A stretch of DNA of 64,000 bases from the NCBI GenBank assembly GCA_016742255.1, contig JACVCB010000001.1, positions 124,001 through 188,000 on the forward strand, written 5' to 3'. Positions 44,343 to 53,892 of the stretch are shown here, one piece after another. Within the stretch, counting starts at the first letter, position 1, and the number at the start of each line of letters is the position of its first letter. Made by a program: the position numbers and the translations under genes. A model generated the notes under the pieces. The model searched no databases and was not told where the DNA came from. It worked only from the letters and a program-made list of their open reading frames with translations. The DNA is from Leptospira sp. GTDB lineage: Bacteria; Spirochaetota; Leptospiria; Leptospirales; Leptospiraceae.

Positions 44343-47114
44343 ATGATGAAACGAAATTTCGGAAACCTGTCTATTCTTTTTGGTCTCATTTCCGTTTCGT
44401 TGTTTGTAACCTTCCTTTTTTACGGTTATTTTGAATGGATTCGTCCCATCCAAAGGAAAACGAATTTGATCACCGCTCTTTTGCGTTATGATGAAAATCG
44501 AACCAATGAGTATTTGAATACAATTGAGTTTTTTGTTCGTGACTCCGAATTACCTTATCGTGCGAGTAAAGTCACACAACAAATTCAAAAATCCCTACAT
44601 TTAGAATACGTAAGATTATATGATGATTCATTACGTTTGATTCATAGTACAAATGAAACCAACGAAATTTTTCAGGAAGAATTGAGACAGGACCCATCTG
44701 GATTACTAGAAGGTAAGATTAAAATTTTATCTAACGGTGATTATGTGTATCGGGTCACAACAGGAAAATTTTTCATTGTATTCCCAAAGTTTAATTTTTC
44801 GCATGGGTCTGTTCAAAATCCGAATTTAGAATATGGATATTTGTATTGGGTATTCCAACCGAATACCCAAAAAATCTTATATACCAATGATGAATCGATT
44901 CTTTCTGGCGACAGGGAAAGTAACGAATTATTAGGTTTGTTCCAAGGGAAAGAAGGTCAAGAAATCACTTGGCAAATCGATGGTGAATTTTCGAAATTAT
45001 TTCTGGAAACAAAAGATCGGTTTTCCATTTATTTGTTAAGGCAAGCTGATTCGGAAGTGGAAGAAATTCGTTATGGTTGTTTTATCCTCTTTCTTGTAAC
45101 GTTTACTGGTTTATTTTACATACGTTTTGTTTGGATGGTTGTTCATTTCGAACATTTTCATTTCAAAAAAAGGATAGTGATACCAATACTTGTTTATTTG
45201 GTTCTCCTTGTGTTTTACCAAAAAAGTTGGGAATTATTTCCTGACTATCGTTATTACAAACCATGGACCAAACACAGGTTCAATCAACTTGAAGACACTT
45301 TAATTGGTCTTGAAAAAAATATTAGATCAAATTACTTAAATCATACGAATGGGTTTGGGATCAGTGAATCGGTAATATCTGAAATTTATGAATGGAAAAT
45401 GGAGCAAGTTGATGTAACACTTCAAAATCGATTTGGATCTGAAATTTTTCTATTATTACAAACGATGAAAGAAAATCCAAAATCCATTTTGATTGAATCC
45501 GAAATGGATTTAGTTTACATGATTCCCATTCAAAACAAGGAAGATAGTTTAAAAACGGTTCTTGTGACTGTTCTGAATCCTAATTTATTATATGCTAAAA
45601 AAGAAAAAGATAAGGATGAATTTTATTTTCCGTTTGTTGATATAAAATTATCTGATAACAAAAGTAAAGAACAAGTAATATTCAATCCTAGGTTATGGAA
45701 TGGCTCTCATCTTTCAAAACTAAGGCATACAGATTCCAAAAAGGAATCGGTAGGATTTTTACAGCATAAATTCCAAACCTATTACCTAGATAAAGAAAAA
45801 GGAAAACCTGGCATTGTTTCTGGATTGTCTGTGTATCGATATGCTTCCTATCCAGCGTACATGCTAAGTTTTGGATTCGTTTTTATTGGTCCTTGGGTTT
45901 TATTTGTGTTTTGGGCAAATCTAAAACGAAGATGGTCAACTACTCCGATGTTAGGGGAATCCCTCCCTCATCATGCGGAGATTCACGAAGAGAAGGAATT
46001 GATAAAAAAAACTGAATTGAATCAAGAAGGAATTGAAACAAAAATAGAACCCATTATAAAGAATCAAATTCCTGTGAAAAAAACGAGTTTTAAAATTTTA
46101 CCTCCTGCCACTTGGAAACGTGTTGCCATCTTAGATGCGGTCCAACGAAAAAGAGAAACAATTTTTAATCCAGAATTAGAACGATTGGTTTCCAATGTGA
46201 CAAAACGTGAGGAAACACAACAACCAAAACAGAGCACCATCCCTGATAATATCTTTACCTCTATCCCTGAAGAAAAACGATTTGAGTATAGCCTTCTTGA
46301 TAAAATCTACCGTGAAAATGAAATTTCCTATGATGGCATAGTCGGATATACCAAAAACTTTATCTCCCGTTTAGGTTCTCCTCGGTTTTCATATTTGTTT
46401 TTGAATGATTCACTCGGTTCTTTTCATAATCAAATTTCATCAGGTCTTGATTATAATACGCGATCCAATTTAATTTTTTTACACCATGATCCTTACTTAC
46501 CATTTGATGAATCTGGTTTTGCTTCCCTGGAGATTGATGAAAATGTAAGACTTGATCGTTTTGTTTCAAAGAAATTCTCATGGGAAATTTTATTACAAAC
46601 AGAGACCATCATAGCCTTTCATATGGAAACACTTGGATTCCCTGGAATTTTTCTCGTTTTATTAAATAAGGAAGAACGAGGAAAGTTTTTGGATTCTCAT
46701 AAACGGATGATCCAAGAAAAATTAAAACAGGTAATCCCAGCTTTACATGTACTCGTTGATAAAGAAGAACGAAAACCTGAATTTTTAAAAGATAGTTTGT
46801 CATGGATGATTCGATCCTTTATGCAAGCAACCTTTGGTGGAAAAAGAGCAGCAAATGTTCTTCGAATCCATTGGCCTGAGTACCATCCATCTCCTGAATG
46901 GGAACGTAGCAAAAAACATTTTGTAGAGATGATCCAAACTTATTTGGAAAGTAAAGATCGATTGATTGAAACCTCACCAAATATGATGTTGATTGTTTCT
47001 GCAAAAGATTTATATTTAACTGTTGTTCAAAAATTACAAGAATTACCGTTTTCTCACGAACTCAAATCAATGAAATTTCCTGAAGATGGACAAAATTACT
47101 ATTTATATTTTTAA
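44343..47114 (+). CDS. Large membrane protein with sensor-like extracytoplasmic region and GAF-like tail
   Basis: 923 residues; ATGs at 44343 and 44346 are better than the one at 44316. I do not recognise the family. Membrane helix at 10-30, an extracytoplasmic domain (to about 240), two helices near 245-300, another extracytoplasmic stretch, and a helix near 515-535. The cytoplasmic part begins with a basic linker; a region around residues 650-810 resembles a GAF fold (RFSYLFLNDSLGSFH; NLIFLHHDPYLPFDESG; ETLGFPGIFLVLLN). The last 110 residues are unassigned. The architecture resembles a signalling receptor without a kinase. The next gene overlaps its end by 29 bases. Confidence 0.6.
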   Translation: MMKRNFGNLSILFGLISVSLFVTFLFYGYFEWIRPIQRKTNLITALLRYDENRTNEYLNTIEFFVRDSELPYRASKVTQQIQKSLHLEYVRLYDDSLRLIHSTNETNEIFQEELRQDPSGLLEGKIKILSNGDYVYRVTTGKFFIVFPKFNFSHGSVQNPNLEYGYLYWVFQPNTQKILYTNDESILSGDRESNELLGLFQGKEGQEITWQIDGEFSKLFLETKDRFSIYLLRQADSEVEEIRYGCFILFLVTFTGLFYIRFVWMVVHFEHFHFKKRIVIPILVYLVLLVFYQKSWELFPDYRYYKPWTKHRFNQLEDTLIGLEKNIRSNYLNHTNGFGISESVISEIYEWKMEQVDVTLQNRFGSEIFLLLQTMKENPKSILIESEMDLVYMIPIQNKEDSLKTVLVTVLNPNLLYAKKEKDKDEFYFPFVDIKLSDNKSKEQVIFNPRLWNGSHLSKLRHTDSKKESVGFLQHKFQTYYLDKEKGKPGIVSGLSVYRYASYPAYMLSFGFVFIGPWVLFVFWANLKRRWSTTPMLGESLPHHAEIHEEKELIKKTELNQEGIETKIEPIIKNQIPVKKTSFKILPPATWKRVAILDAVQRKRETIFNPELERLVSNVTKREETQQPKQSTIPDNIFTSIPEEKRFEYSLLDKIYRENEISYDGIVGYTKNFISRLGSPRFSYLFLNDSLGSFHNQISSGLDYNTRSNLIFLHHDPYLPFDESGFASLEIDENVRLDRFVSKKFSWEILLQTETIIAFHMETLGFPGIFLVLLNKEERGKFLDSHKRMIQEKLKQVIPALHVLVDKEERKPEFLKDSLSWMIRSFMQATFGGKRAANVLRIHWPEYHPSPEWERSKKHFVEMIQTYLESKDRLIETSPNMMLIVSAKDLYLTVVQKLQELPFSHELKSMKFPEDGQNYYLYF

Positions 47115-47694
47115 ATTAGTATCGGTTTGTTTAGTGATCGTTACTTCTATCTCCGCAGGCGGAAGTAAAAAAAAAGAAGAAACCATTGCCTTAAAAAAAC
47201 AAATCTATGGTTTGCATAAAGTTGATGAAGAAACCAGCTCCATACCTTATTTAGAACGTTACCTTGAGTTAAGCCAAAACGAATTATACTTCAAATTATT
47301 ATATGCAAAGGCCTTATTATATCGGAATGATTTGTCAGTACCAAAACCAGATGAACCAGCCGAGGATAGAATCAATAAAGCAAAAATCATTCAAAAAAAC
47401 TATAATTTAGCCTCAAAACTTTTCCAAGAAAATGTATTACATTTGGAAAAAGTAAGACCAAGGGATCCAAATTTAGGAAGATGGTATTATTTGTGGGCTT
47501 TTAGTGAATGGTTCTCGGATAACAAAGAAAAGTCGATCAAACTCTTTTTGAAAGCAGTAAAACTGGATTATCGATTAACTGAATCTTATTATAATATTGC
47601 ATCACTTTATGAATCACTTGGTCAATGGAAGGACGCAAGTTTGTATTGGCGAAAATTTGAAAAAGCCGAAAAGGAATTGGAAGAAGAAGATTAA
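47086..47694 (+). CDS. Exported TPR-like protein
   Basis: 202 residues with an N-terminal hydrophobic signal (ITIYIFKLVSVCLVIVTSISA) and helical repeats resembling TPRs (RWYYLWAFSEWFSDNKEKSIKLFLKAVKL; SYYNIASLYESLGQWKDASLYW). Acidic C-terminus. It overlaps the end of the sensor-like gene by 29 bases, and its stop (TAA) overlaps the next ATG by one base, so four genes from 44343 to 48271 look translationally coupled. Function unknown. Confidence 0.65.
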   Translation: MDKITIYIFKLVSVCLVIVTSISAGGSKKKEETIALKKQIYGLHKVDEETSSIPYLERYLELSQNELYFKLLYAKALLYRNDLSVPKPDEPAEDRINKAKIIQKNYNLASKLFQENVLHLEKVRPRDPNLGRWYYLWAFSEWFSDNKEKSIKLFLKAVKLDYRLTESYYNIASLYESLGQWKDASLYWRKFEKAEKELEEED

Positions 47695-47885
47695 TGGCAA
47701 AAATTGATAAACGTTTTCAGATTTTACTTTCAGAAGAAGAACAAATTTTACTTAAGAATGAAGCAACTCGAAAGGGGATTTCGCAAGGAGAACTCATTCG
47801 TTTGGCTTTAAAAAATGAAATCATCCAAAAATCGGAACTACTGAGACGAAAAGCTGTGCAGAATCTCACGGAGATCTTGTCTTGA
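47694..47885 (+). CDS. Ribbon-helix-helix protein, antitoxin-like
   Basis: 63 residues. A short basic N-terminal strand (KRFQILLSEEEQILL) is followed by two helices (LKNEATRKGISQGELIRLAL), the layout of RHH DNA-binding antitoxins and CopG-type repressors. It is coupled on both sides: ATG overlaps the preceding TAA, and its TGA overlaps the TTG of the next gene. Paired with a PIN-like partner it resembles a VapBC-type module, but it is buried in a chromosomal operon. Confidence 0.65.
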   Translation: MAKIDKRFQILLSEEEQILLKNEATRKGISQGELIRLALKNEIIQKSELLRRKAVQNLTEILS

Positions 47886-48271
47886 AAGTATACTTATCTG
47901 CTAGTTTTTTAGTTCCATTGATCCATTCCGATAAAAAGGAAACTTTAAAAAACTTACTACTTACTTCAATCGATTCCAATACACGTTTTTTTACTTCGGC
48001 ATATTCTATTCATTTAGTGTTTACCACTCTTGGCATTGTGAGTGCTGAAAAAAAGAAGATGATCCTACGGAACTTAGAGGACCTAACCGATCAAATTTTC
48101 CCTATTTCCATGGATGAAATTCGATCGGAGTTACTTCTTTCGGAAGGACTAGGTTTGGAACAAGTCTCTGCCTTAAATGAAGGAATGGATGTCTTTTATC
48201 ATTATGGAAAGGATGAAATGATAACTCATCCCTTACTTAAGATTCGTAACTTCCTTCGGGAAACTAATTGA
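47882..48271 (+). CDS. PIN-like domain protein lacking the usual acidic site (toxin-like relic)
   Basis: 129 residues, TTG start. The N-terminal strand VYLSASFLVPLIHSDKKE mirrors a PIN domain opening (VYLDTSVLVALL), but Ser replaces the first metal-binding Asp. Later, the segment LGLEQVSALNEGMDVFYHYGKDEMITHP matches the position of GLSYWDALI...DKDF but lacks the paired Asp. If it is a VapC relative it is probably not a nuclease. It overlaps the convergent secreted-protein gene by 39 bases. Confidence 0.5.
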   Translation: MKVYLSASFLVPLIHSDKKETLKNLLLTSIDSNTRFFTSAYSIHLVFTTLGIVSAEKKKMILRNLEDLTDQIFPISMDEIRSELLLSEGLGLEQVSALNEGMDVFYHYGKDEMITHPLLKIRNFLRETN

Positions 48272-49966
48272 AATAGGAGGGGAAAGAGCACTTCTTTGGT
48301 CTTTGGAATCCCATTCATTCAGATAACGATTGTAAGCTGAAATTCTGAAATAATAAGTCAAACCCGATTGGAACAAATGCCCTCGTTTTTCTTTTTTTGA
48401 AAAATCAACTTGGTCAGCCAGACTTCGATCTTCAGGTGATTCCAGTTGTCCTTCTGGGATATAAATATTTGAGATGAGTGTATCTTCATCGACACAAAAT
48501 CGTTTATTGCGAAAACTACTAGTTTCATCGTTCCCATCAATTTTTCGAAGTTCATTCCCCTGGTTCTTTTTCACAAATATGGATCCAACCATTCGATTGG
48601 GTAAAAGGCCATAATGGATGATGTAACCACCACCATTTTGAACTTCCTTTTCATGATTGGAGTTCCACAAAAAACATACTTGATCTTCTTTTGAATTGTT
48701 TGGGTCCAAACGAAATAGAGTTGGAATGTCTGGAGGAGATTGTTCTGTGTAATCGAAACTCAGTGATTGAACGTTCGGAACCGTTTTTCCCATCGGATCT
48801 GGTCGAAACCAGATTTTCCATTGGTAGAATTTAAAACGATGTTTTGGTAAATCCGAAGTTAAGGAACGAATCCTTGTCCAAGAAAGGGAACTTGATTCAT
48901 TGAATTTTTGATTCGAACCACGAAAGTACAATTCGATCATTGTGTCTTGTGGTTTGTCAATTTTCCATTGGATTTGTTGTAGAATTGAATTACTAAACTT
49001 TGTTTCTAAGATAGGGGAGATTGTAAGGTTTCCTTCCATCGAACCAATTTTTGTATCATCATCATACTTTACAGATTCAAATTTTGTATAACGAGTTTCT
49101 GGTTCCCCTTTGTGGATATGAAATCCATCTAAATTTCCATAGTAAGATTTTCCTAATACCAATGGTGTTGAATCATTTTCAGGAAAACCAAATCCAATGG
49201 TATCTGGTGAATTGTTTTCATATTCTGCAGTTTCAATTCCATTTTGGTATAAAACATAACGATGGTTCAGCGTATCAAAGTAAATAGAAATGACTTCCCA
49301 TGTTTGACGTTTGATTTTCACAGAAGATTCTAAAACAAAACTACTTGTCCTTCCTTCCGTTTTTTGCAAAAGATTGTTCACAAAAAGAGTTGGTTTACCT
49401 TCGTTTAATTCAAGTGAGATGCCGTATTTTTTCCCTTTCACATAAACGGTTCGGTCCAAGATCACAGAACCTGCACCTTGTTCTCCCATACGGAGTGGAA
49501 TGGAAATGCTAAATGGATCTGGGTGGGTTCCAAACACTGAGTTCCCTGAAACGGAAAGATGGATTTGGTTCCTTCTACCAGAAAAGTATGCAGATTTTTT
49601 ACCAAAAAATTGTGTTTTGGTATCTTCTAAGTATGAAGAGGAAACAACAGAAATTGACTTGGAAGGGAAAGAGGTTCCCGATTCTGAAAGGTTTGGTTCG
49701 TTTGGTTCCCCTTCAAAATCAAAAAACAACTCACCATATTTGGGTGTGTTTTCTTTTGGTTTGAGAGTGTTTTTTTTGCCGGGTTCTTTGTGTTCGACAA
49801 CACCAATTTTTTTCCAAAGGCTCAGGTTGACGGTCTCCTTTTTGGGGACTTCCCATGAGTATAGAGAGGTCCCTGCAAAAAGGAAACAAAGGGATATTAG
49901 GACTGTTCTTCGATAAGACCCAATCGTTTTTGGTGCCGGCCACCTTCGAAATCTGTTTCGATCCAT
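48233..49966 (-). CDS. Exported LamG/concanavalin-like protein
   Basis: 577 residues. Basic N-terminus then hydrophobic signal (TVLISLCFLFAGTSLYS). Residues 80-290 resemble a LamG/ConA-type lectin sandwich (GELFFDFEG; PFSISIPLRMG; QTWEVISIYFDTLNHRYVLYQNGIE; GNLDGFHIHKG). A beta-rich C-terminal half follows. No catalytic motif is recognised. The only in-frame start near the signal is the ATG at 49966, which makes a 70-base overlap with the end of rpiB; no ATG, GTG or TTG occurs nearer. Probably surface or periplasmic, carbohydrate- or protein-binding. Confidence 0.65.
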   Translation of the reverse strand: MDRNRFRRWPAPKTIGSYRRTVLISLCFLFAGTSLYSWEVPKKETVNLSLWKKIGVVEHKEPGKKNTLKPKENTPKYGELFFDFEGEPNEPNLSESGTSFPSKSISVVSSSYLEDTKTQFFGKKSAYFSGRRNQIHLSVSGNSVFGTHPDPFSISIPLRMGEQGAGSVILDRTVYVKGKKYGISLELNEGKPTLFVNNLLQKTEGRTSSFVLESSVKIKRQTWEVISIYFDTLNHRYVLYQNGIETAEYENNSPDTIGFGFPENDSTPLVLGKSYYGNLDGFHIHKGEPETRYTKFESVKYDDDTKIGSMEGNLTISPILETKFSNSILQQIQWKIDKPQDTMIELYFRGSNQKFNESSSLSWTRIRSLTSDLPKHRFKFYQWKIWFRPDPMGKTVPNVQSLSFDYTEQSPPDIPTLFRLDPNNSKEDQVCFLWNSNHEKEVQNGGGYIIHYGLLPNRMVGSIFVKKNQGNELRKIDGNDETSSFRNKRFCVDEDTLISNIYIPEGQLESPEDRSLADQVDFSKKEKRGHLFQSGLTYYFRISAYNRYLNEWDSKDQRSALSPPISISFPKEVTNLK

Positions 49967-50334
49967 TTTTTCACAATTCTCAGAGCTAAGTCTGTTCCGA
50001 GAACTCTTCCCCCTAAAACGAGTACATTGGCATTGTTATGGCGTTTGGACATTTCCGCCGTAAACTCATCATGGCAAAGGGCCGCTCGAATGCCTTTGAA
50101 GCGGTTTGCTGCAATGGATGCTCCAATGCCAGTACCACAAAGAGCGATGAGCCTTGGGACTTCGTTGGAAAGAACCTTTCGGCAGGCATCTCCAATGATG
50201 GTTGGGTAGTCGACGGACTCTTCGCTCTTAGTACCGTAATCGACCATTTCATACGATTCCTCGAGACTTTTCCTGAGGAATTCTTTGAGAGCAAATCCTC
50301 CATGATCAGAGGCGATTCCAATTTTTTCTTTCAT
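49897..50334 (-). CDS. rpiB: Ribose-5-phosphate isomerase B
   Basis: 145 residues, the RpiB size. Motifs: IASDHGGFALKEFL at the N-terminus (Asp-His), LIALCGTGIGASIAANRFKGIRAALCHDE with the catalytic Cys, and WIETDFEGGRHQKRLGLI. It interconverts ribulose-5-phosphate and ribose-5-phosphate. It starts with a 4-base overlap with the upstream small exported protein and ends 70 bases inside the LamG-like gene. Confidence 0.93.
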   Translation of the reverse strand: MKEKIGIASDHGGFALKEFLRKSLEESYEMVDYGTKSEESVDYPTIIGDACRKVLSNEVPRLIALCGTGIGASIAANRFKGIRAALCHDEFTAEMSKRHNNANVLVLGGRVLGTDLALRIVKKWIETDFEGGRHQKRLGLIEEQS

Positions 50335-50969
50335 TCGGATTTTTCCTTTCTTTGTTTTAGGGCATCGGTGTAAGACGTATAACTTTCGATCGAAAGTGAG
50401 AGTAGAAACTTATCTCTTTCTCTGAGTAAACTTCCATAATAACCAGTGAATAGGTCCAAATACCTTTCACGTTTGGAACTTGGATTTTTTTCTGATAAAT
50501 ATTCAATTGTCAGTGTGAAAATTTCTTGTTTGATTTCGTTGTGAGACTCTAGCCATTGTTTGGCGACCTGAATCTCACTTGGTGTCAGTGGGTAGGCCCT
50601 GTTGTCAGAAAGAAGGATCCTCCATTCCAATTGGAAATAGGACTCTTCCCACTTGAGTCCAGAGAGAAGTGATGGTGTTAACAGTTCGCCCAAATTGAAA
50701 TCTTTTTCGGGAAGTGTTATCGAATCTTTGATACAATCCAAAGAATTGACTCTTAGTTCCGCAGATTCTCTTGCAAATAAAGCCATTTTGGTTCGATCTA
50801 AATTTTGGATGTCAGTGCTAATGGCTTTTGGTGGAATTTCTTTTTGCAAAGTCACATAACATTGTTTCGCTTCTTCCCAAGCAAAATTTCCTTCAGGGAT
50901 CCAAACAGAATGTGCATAGAGAACACCTGTTGTGAGGCAAAAAAATACTCCTAATGCAAATTTAACCAT
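50331..50969 (-). CDS. Small exported protein of unknown function
   Basis: 212 residues from the ATG at 50969; the longer frame from 51056 lies inside serC. AAAGGAC precedes this start. Signal peptide (VKFALGVFFCLTTGVLYA), then a mostly helical, charged protein with two Cys (KQCYVTLQ; LDCIKD) that could form a disulphide. No family is recognised. Its start overlaps the end of serC by 8 bases and its end overlaps the rpiB start, so serC-orf-rpiB is one coupled operon. Confidence 0.65.
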   Translation of the reverse strand: MVKFALGVFFCLTTGVLYAHSVWIPEGNFAWEEAKQCYVTLQKEIPPKAISTDIQNLDRTKMALFARESAELRVNSLDCIKDSITLPEKDFNLGELLTPSLLSGLKWEESYFQLEWRILLSDNRAYPLTPSEIQVAKQWLESHNEIKQEIFTLTIEYLSEKNPSSKRERYLDLFTGYYGSLLRERDKFLLSLSIESYTSYTDALKQRKEKSE

Positions 50970-52059
50970 TTGTCCTTTCAAACTCTTTGATAAAGGATAC
51001 AAGTGCATCCACACCTTCTTCAGGCATTGCATTGTAGATACTTGCTCTAAATCCACCTACTTCACGGTATCCTTTGAGGCCAGCAAATCCTTGTTCTTCG
51101 GCAAGCGATAAAAATTTGGAATCTAAACTGTCATTATGGCTACGAAATACAACATTCATCGCAGAACGGAAAGCCTCTGGTACGGGAGCATAAAATAATG
51201 AAGAGGCATCAAGGGCATCGTACAATTTTTTTGCTTTTCTTTCATTGACTTCTTCCATTACAGAAAGTCCACCTTTCCGTTTTAGGTATTTGTAAACAAG
51301 TCCTGCTATGTAAATGGAATAGGTAGGAGGTGTGTTATAAAGAGAGCCATTTTTTTCCATCAATTCAAAATTCATAAGGTTTGGAATTGCATGAGAAACT
51401 TTTCCCAGTTTTTCCTTATCATAAATCACAACAGTGAGTCCAGAAGGGCCTATGTTTTTTTGAGCACCTGCAAAGATGACAGAAAAATCATCGATAGGAA
51501 GTTTCCGACTGAGTAACTCACTTGTCATGTCAGCAATGAGGGGAGCTTTTTTCAATTTGGGGAAAGATTTGTATCTTGTTCCATAAATTGTATTATTGGA
51601 TGTGATATAAACATACTTTGCACCATCGTTGACAGAAGCATCCGTGATGGTTGGAAGTTCCATGTATTTGGAATCTGCGCCATTGAAGATGGATTTTACA
51701 TTTGGGTAGAATTTTTTGGCTTCTTCGAAGGCTTTTTTTGCCCAAACGCCAGTTACTGCAAAATCAGCGGAATCACCTGATTCTAAATAATTAAAAGGAA
51801 TCGCTGAAAATTGTAATGTCGCTCCGCCGGGAAAATAAACGACCGCATAACGAGACGGTAGGTTTAAGAGTTCTCGTAAATCAGCAATGGATTCATCTAA
51901 AATGTTCTGGAAATGTTTTTCTCTATGGCTCATTTCCATAACAGACATACCAGTTCCTCTAAAATTGAGGAATTCAGACTGAGCCTCCTCCATGACCTCG
52001 GTAGGGAGCATGGCGGGACCTGCATTAAAATTGTAGATTCTGTGTGTAAACGTAGGCAT
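50962..52059 (-). CDS. serC: Phosphoserine aminotransferase
   Basis: 365 residues. SerC signatures: YNFNAGPAMLPTEVMEEAQ at the N-terminus, YFPGGATLQFSAIP, and the PLP-lysine motif FAGAQKNIGPSG. C-terminal FRASIYNAMPEEGV. The class V aminotransferase converts 3-phosphohydroxypyruvate to phosphoserine and also serves vitamin B6 synthesis. It is first in the minus-strand run serC - exported protein - rpiB - LamG-like protein. Confidence 0.95.
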   Translation of the reverse strand: MPTFTHRIYNFNAGPAMLPTEVMEEAQSEFLNFRGTGMSVMEMSHREKHFQNILDESIADLRELLNLPSRYAVVYFPGGATLQFSAIPFNYLESGDSADFAVTGVWAKKAFEEAKKFYPNVKSIFNGADSKYMELPTITDASVNDGAKYVYITSNNTIYGTRYKSFPKLKKAPLIADMTSELLSRKLPIDDFSVIFAGAQKNIGPSGLTVVIYDKEKLGKVSHAIPNLMNFELMEKNGSLYNTPPTYSIYIAGLVYKYLKRKGGLSVMEEVNERKAKKLYDALDASSLFYAPVPEAFRSAMNVVFRSHNDSLDSKFLSLAEEQGFAGLKGYREVGGFRASIYNAMPEEGVDALVSFIKEFERTNG

Positions 52060-52182
52060 TCTCCCACAGAATTTTGAATGTCCACCCCCTGGTAAATAGA
52101 TTTTTATTCGAAAACTTGCTTTGCAGAATCGGAAAGGTTGTTAATCTTGTGGGCATCTGAAACCTAATTTCGTGAGGAAACA

Positions 52183-53862
52183 ATGAGAATCTCTCGTTCC
52201 ATCATCATCTGTCTAATTGTTGTCGGTTTTTCACTGACAGCCCAATCCAAAGCCCCTCTCGGTGAATCCGAAATCAAGGGTTCCAAAAAAATTGAATTCA
52301 TCAACCGTTCCCTACGTAAGGCTTCGGATGACATCATCCAAGAAAATACGGAAACGGGTAAAAAACTCGCAGAAACCTTGGCCAAAGAAAATTCGGCAAG
52401 TGTGGATGGGGTGAAAATCCAAAGGGTTTTGCCTGGTGCTGATGGAAAACTCGGAGCCGATATCCTCATTATCTCTGAATCCCAAAGTTTTGATCATATC
52501 AACTCCATTGCGAGGATCCTTGCTTCTTACATTGAAAAGTCTTTTCAATACAAAGTAGGAAATGCTGAGACCTTAGCGCAGTACATTCTGTACTACAACG
52601 CAACTCATAGAAAGGATTCCAAATTTTTTGGAAAAAAATACACTGCAGGAGTGATGGAAGTTACATCGCCTGATAAATTGGGGATTGATACCGTTTATAA
52701 AAATTGGCCAGGCAAAACACAAATCATCATTCCTATTGAAGGCAATATCTTAAAAGACAGTGGAAAAGATGTTACCACTGATGAATTGGAAAAAGATGTA
52801 AATCGTACGGTGAAGGACAAAGAAAAAGATCCTGCCACCAAACAAAAGATGGAAGACGAAGCCAAAAAAATGGACAAGTTGCAAACCGATAAAATCAAAG
52901 ATGAAAAAAAGGTTTTGCAAGATAAAAAAGACGAAGTGTCCAAAGAAGGTAAGGATCTCCAAGACAAAAAAGAAGCTCTTAAAAAACAAGAAGCAGAAGC
53001 AGTTGCAAGTCTGAATGAACTCAAAAAAGATCCTGTAAAAAATAAAGCTGAGATTGATAAAAAAACGGAAGAAGTCAAAAAGATCGAACAAGAGAAAAAA
53101 CAAACTGACGAGAAATCCCAAGCAGTTGAAGCAAAAAAAGAAGAGTTAAGCAAAAAAGAAGAACAACTTGCTAAAAAAGAGGAAGCAAGAACAGGAACCA
53201 CTACTTCAAGTGATGGCGCAAAAAAAGATGACACGGTTCAAAAAGTTGAAGCGAAAGTTGAAGAATTAAAAACAGAACTCGCACAAACCAAAGAAGAACT
53301 GAAGAAAAAAGAAGAACAAAGTGATAATGTTGTGAACAACAAAATCCTTTTTATGAAGTTTATCAAATATGATACAGATGGTCACTATTCCAATGAACTT
53401 TGGGCCATCGATCCTGCAAAAGATGATGCTTTATTCAAAAGTCCTTACAATAATATATGTTCTAAGGAGTTTAAAGAAATTGCAAACCAAGGTGTACTCG
53501 TACTCGGTTATGACGGGGAAAAAGTAGAAACTCGTAAACACAAACTCGTGTTACTTGATCCAGATAAATTAGGTGTAAAAAAGACTAGTGAATCAGCGGA
53601 TATTTTTTGGCGAACACCTATGATCAATCGTGAAGACAAAATTTATGTGATTGAAAAGGTAAAAGACAAATACCATGTATCACGTTTTAAGTCAGATCTA
53701 ACGTTTGAAAAACGGACAGAAGAGCCAGTCGAAGAAAATTCAGAACTCACATTTTTTGGCGATAAAATTTACGTAACAGGAAAACCAAAAGAAGGAGACA
53801 AAACAACGATTAAAGTCTTCAAAAAAGAGGACTTAAGTTTACTCAAAACCATTGCTCCTTAA
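52183..53862 (+). CDS. Borrelia P83/100-like exported protein
   Basis: 559 residues. Signal peptide (SRSIIICLIVVGFSLTAQS). Residues 35-185 are the P83/100 N-terminal domain (IEFINRSLRKASDDIIQENTE; ADILIISESQSFDHINSIARILASYIEKSFQY). Residues 190-390 form a long Lys/Glu/Asp coiled coil with KKE, KKEEL and DKK repeats. The C-terminal 180 residues look like a beta-propeller-type segment (KILFMKFIKYDTDGHYSNELWAIDPA). The Borrelia relative is a serologically prominent spirochaetal protein of uncertain function. It is a lone plus-strand gene. Confidence 0.85.
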   Translation: MRISRSIIICLIVVGFSLTAQSKAPLGESEIKGSKKIEFINRSLRKASDDIIQENTETGKKLAETLAKENSASVDGVKIQRVLPGADGKLGADILIISESQSFDHINSIARILASYIEKSFQYKVGNAETLAQYILYYNATHRKDSKFFGKKYTAGVMEVTSPDKLGIDTVYKNWPGKTQIIIPIEGNILKDSGKDVTTDELEKDVNRTVKDKEKDPATKQKMEDEAKKMDKLQTDKIKDEKKVLQDKKDEVSKEGKDLQDKKEALKKQEAEAVASLNELKKDPVKNKAEIDKKTEEVKKIEQEKKQTDEKSQAVEAKKEELSKKEEQLAKKEEARTGTTTSSDGAKKDDTVQKVEAKVEELKTELAQTKEELKKKEEQSDNVVNNKILFMKFIKYDTDGHYSNELWAIDPAKDDALFKSPYNNICSKEFKEIANQGVLVLGYDGEKVETRKHKLVLLDPDKLGVKKTSESADIFWRTPMINREDKIYVIEKVKDKYHVSRFKSDLTFEKRTEEPVEENSELTFFGDKIYVTGKPKEGDKTTIKVFKKEDLSLLKTIAP

Positions 53863-53892
53863 GGAGAGTGGTCAATTCTGATCCATCTAGTT

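Noticed and set aside
52695..53234. 179-residue minus-strand Ser/Phe-rich frame
   Set aside because: It is the antisense of the Lys/Glu coiled coil of the P83/100-like gene, which makes long open frames by composition.
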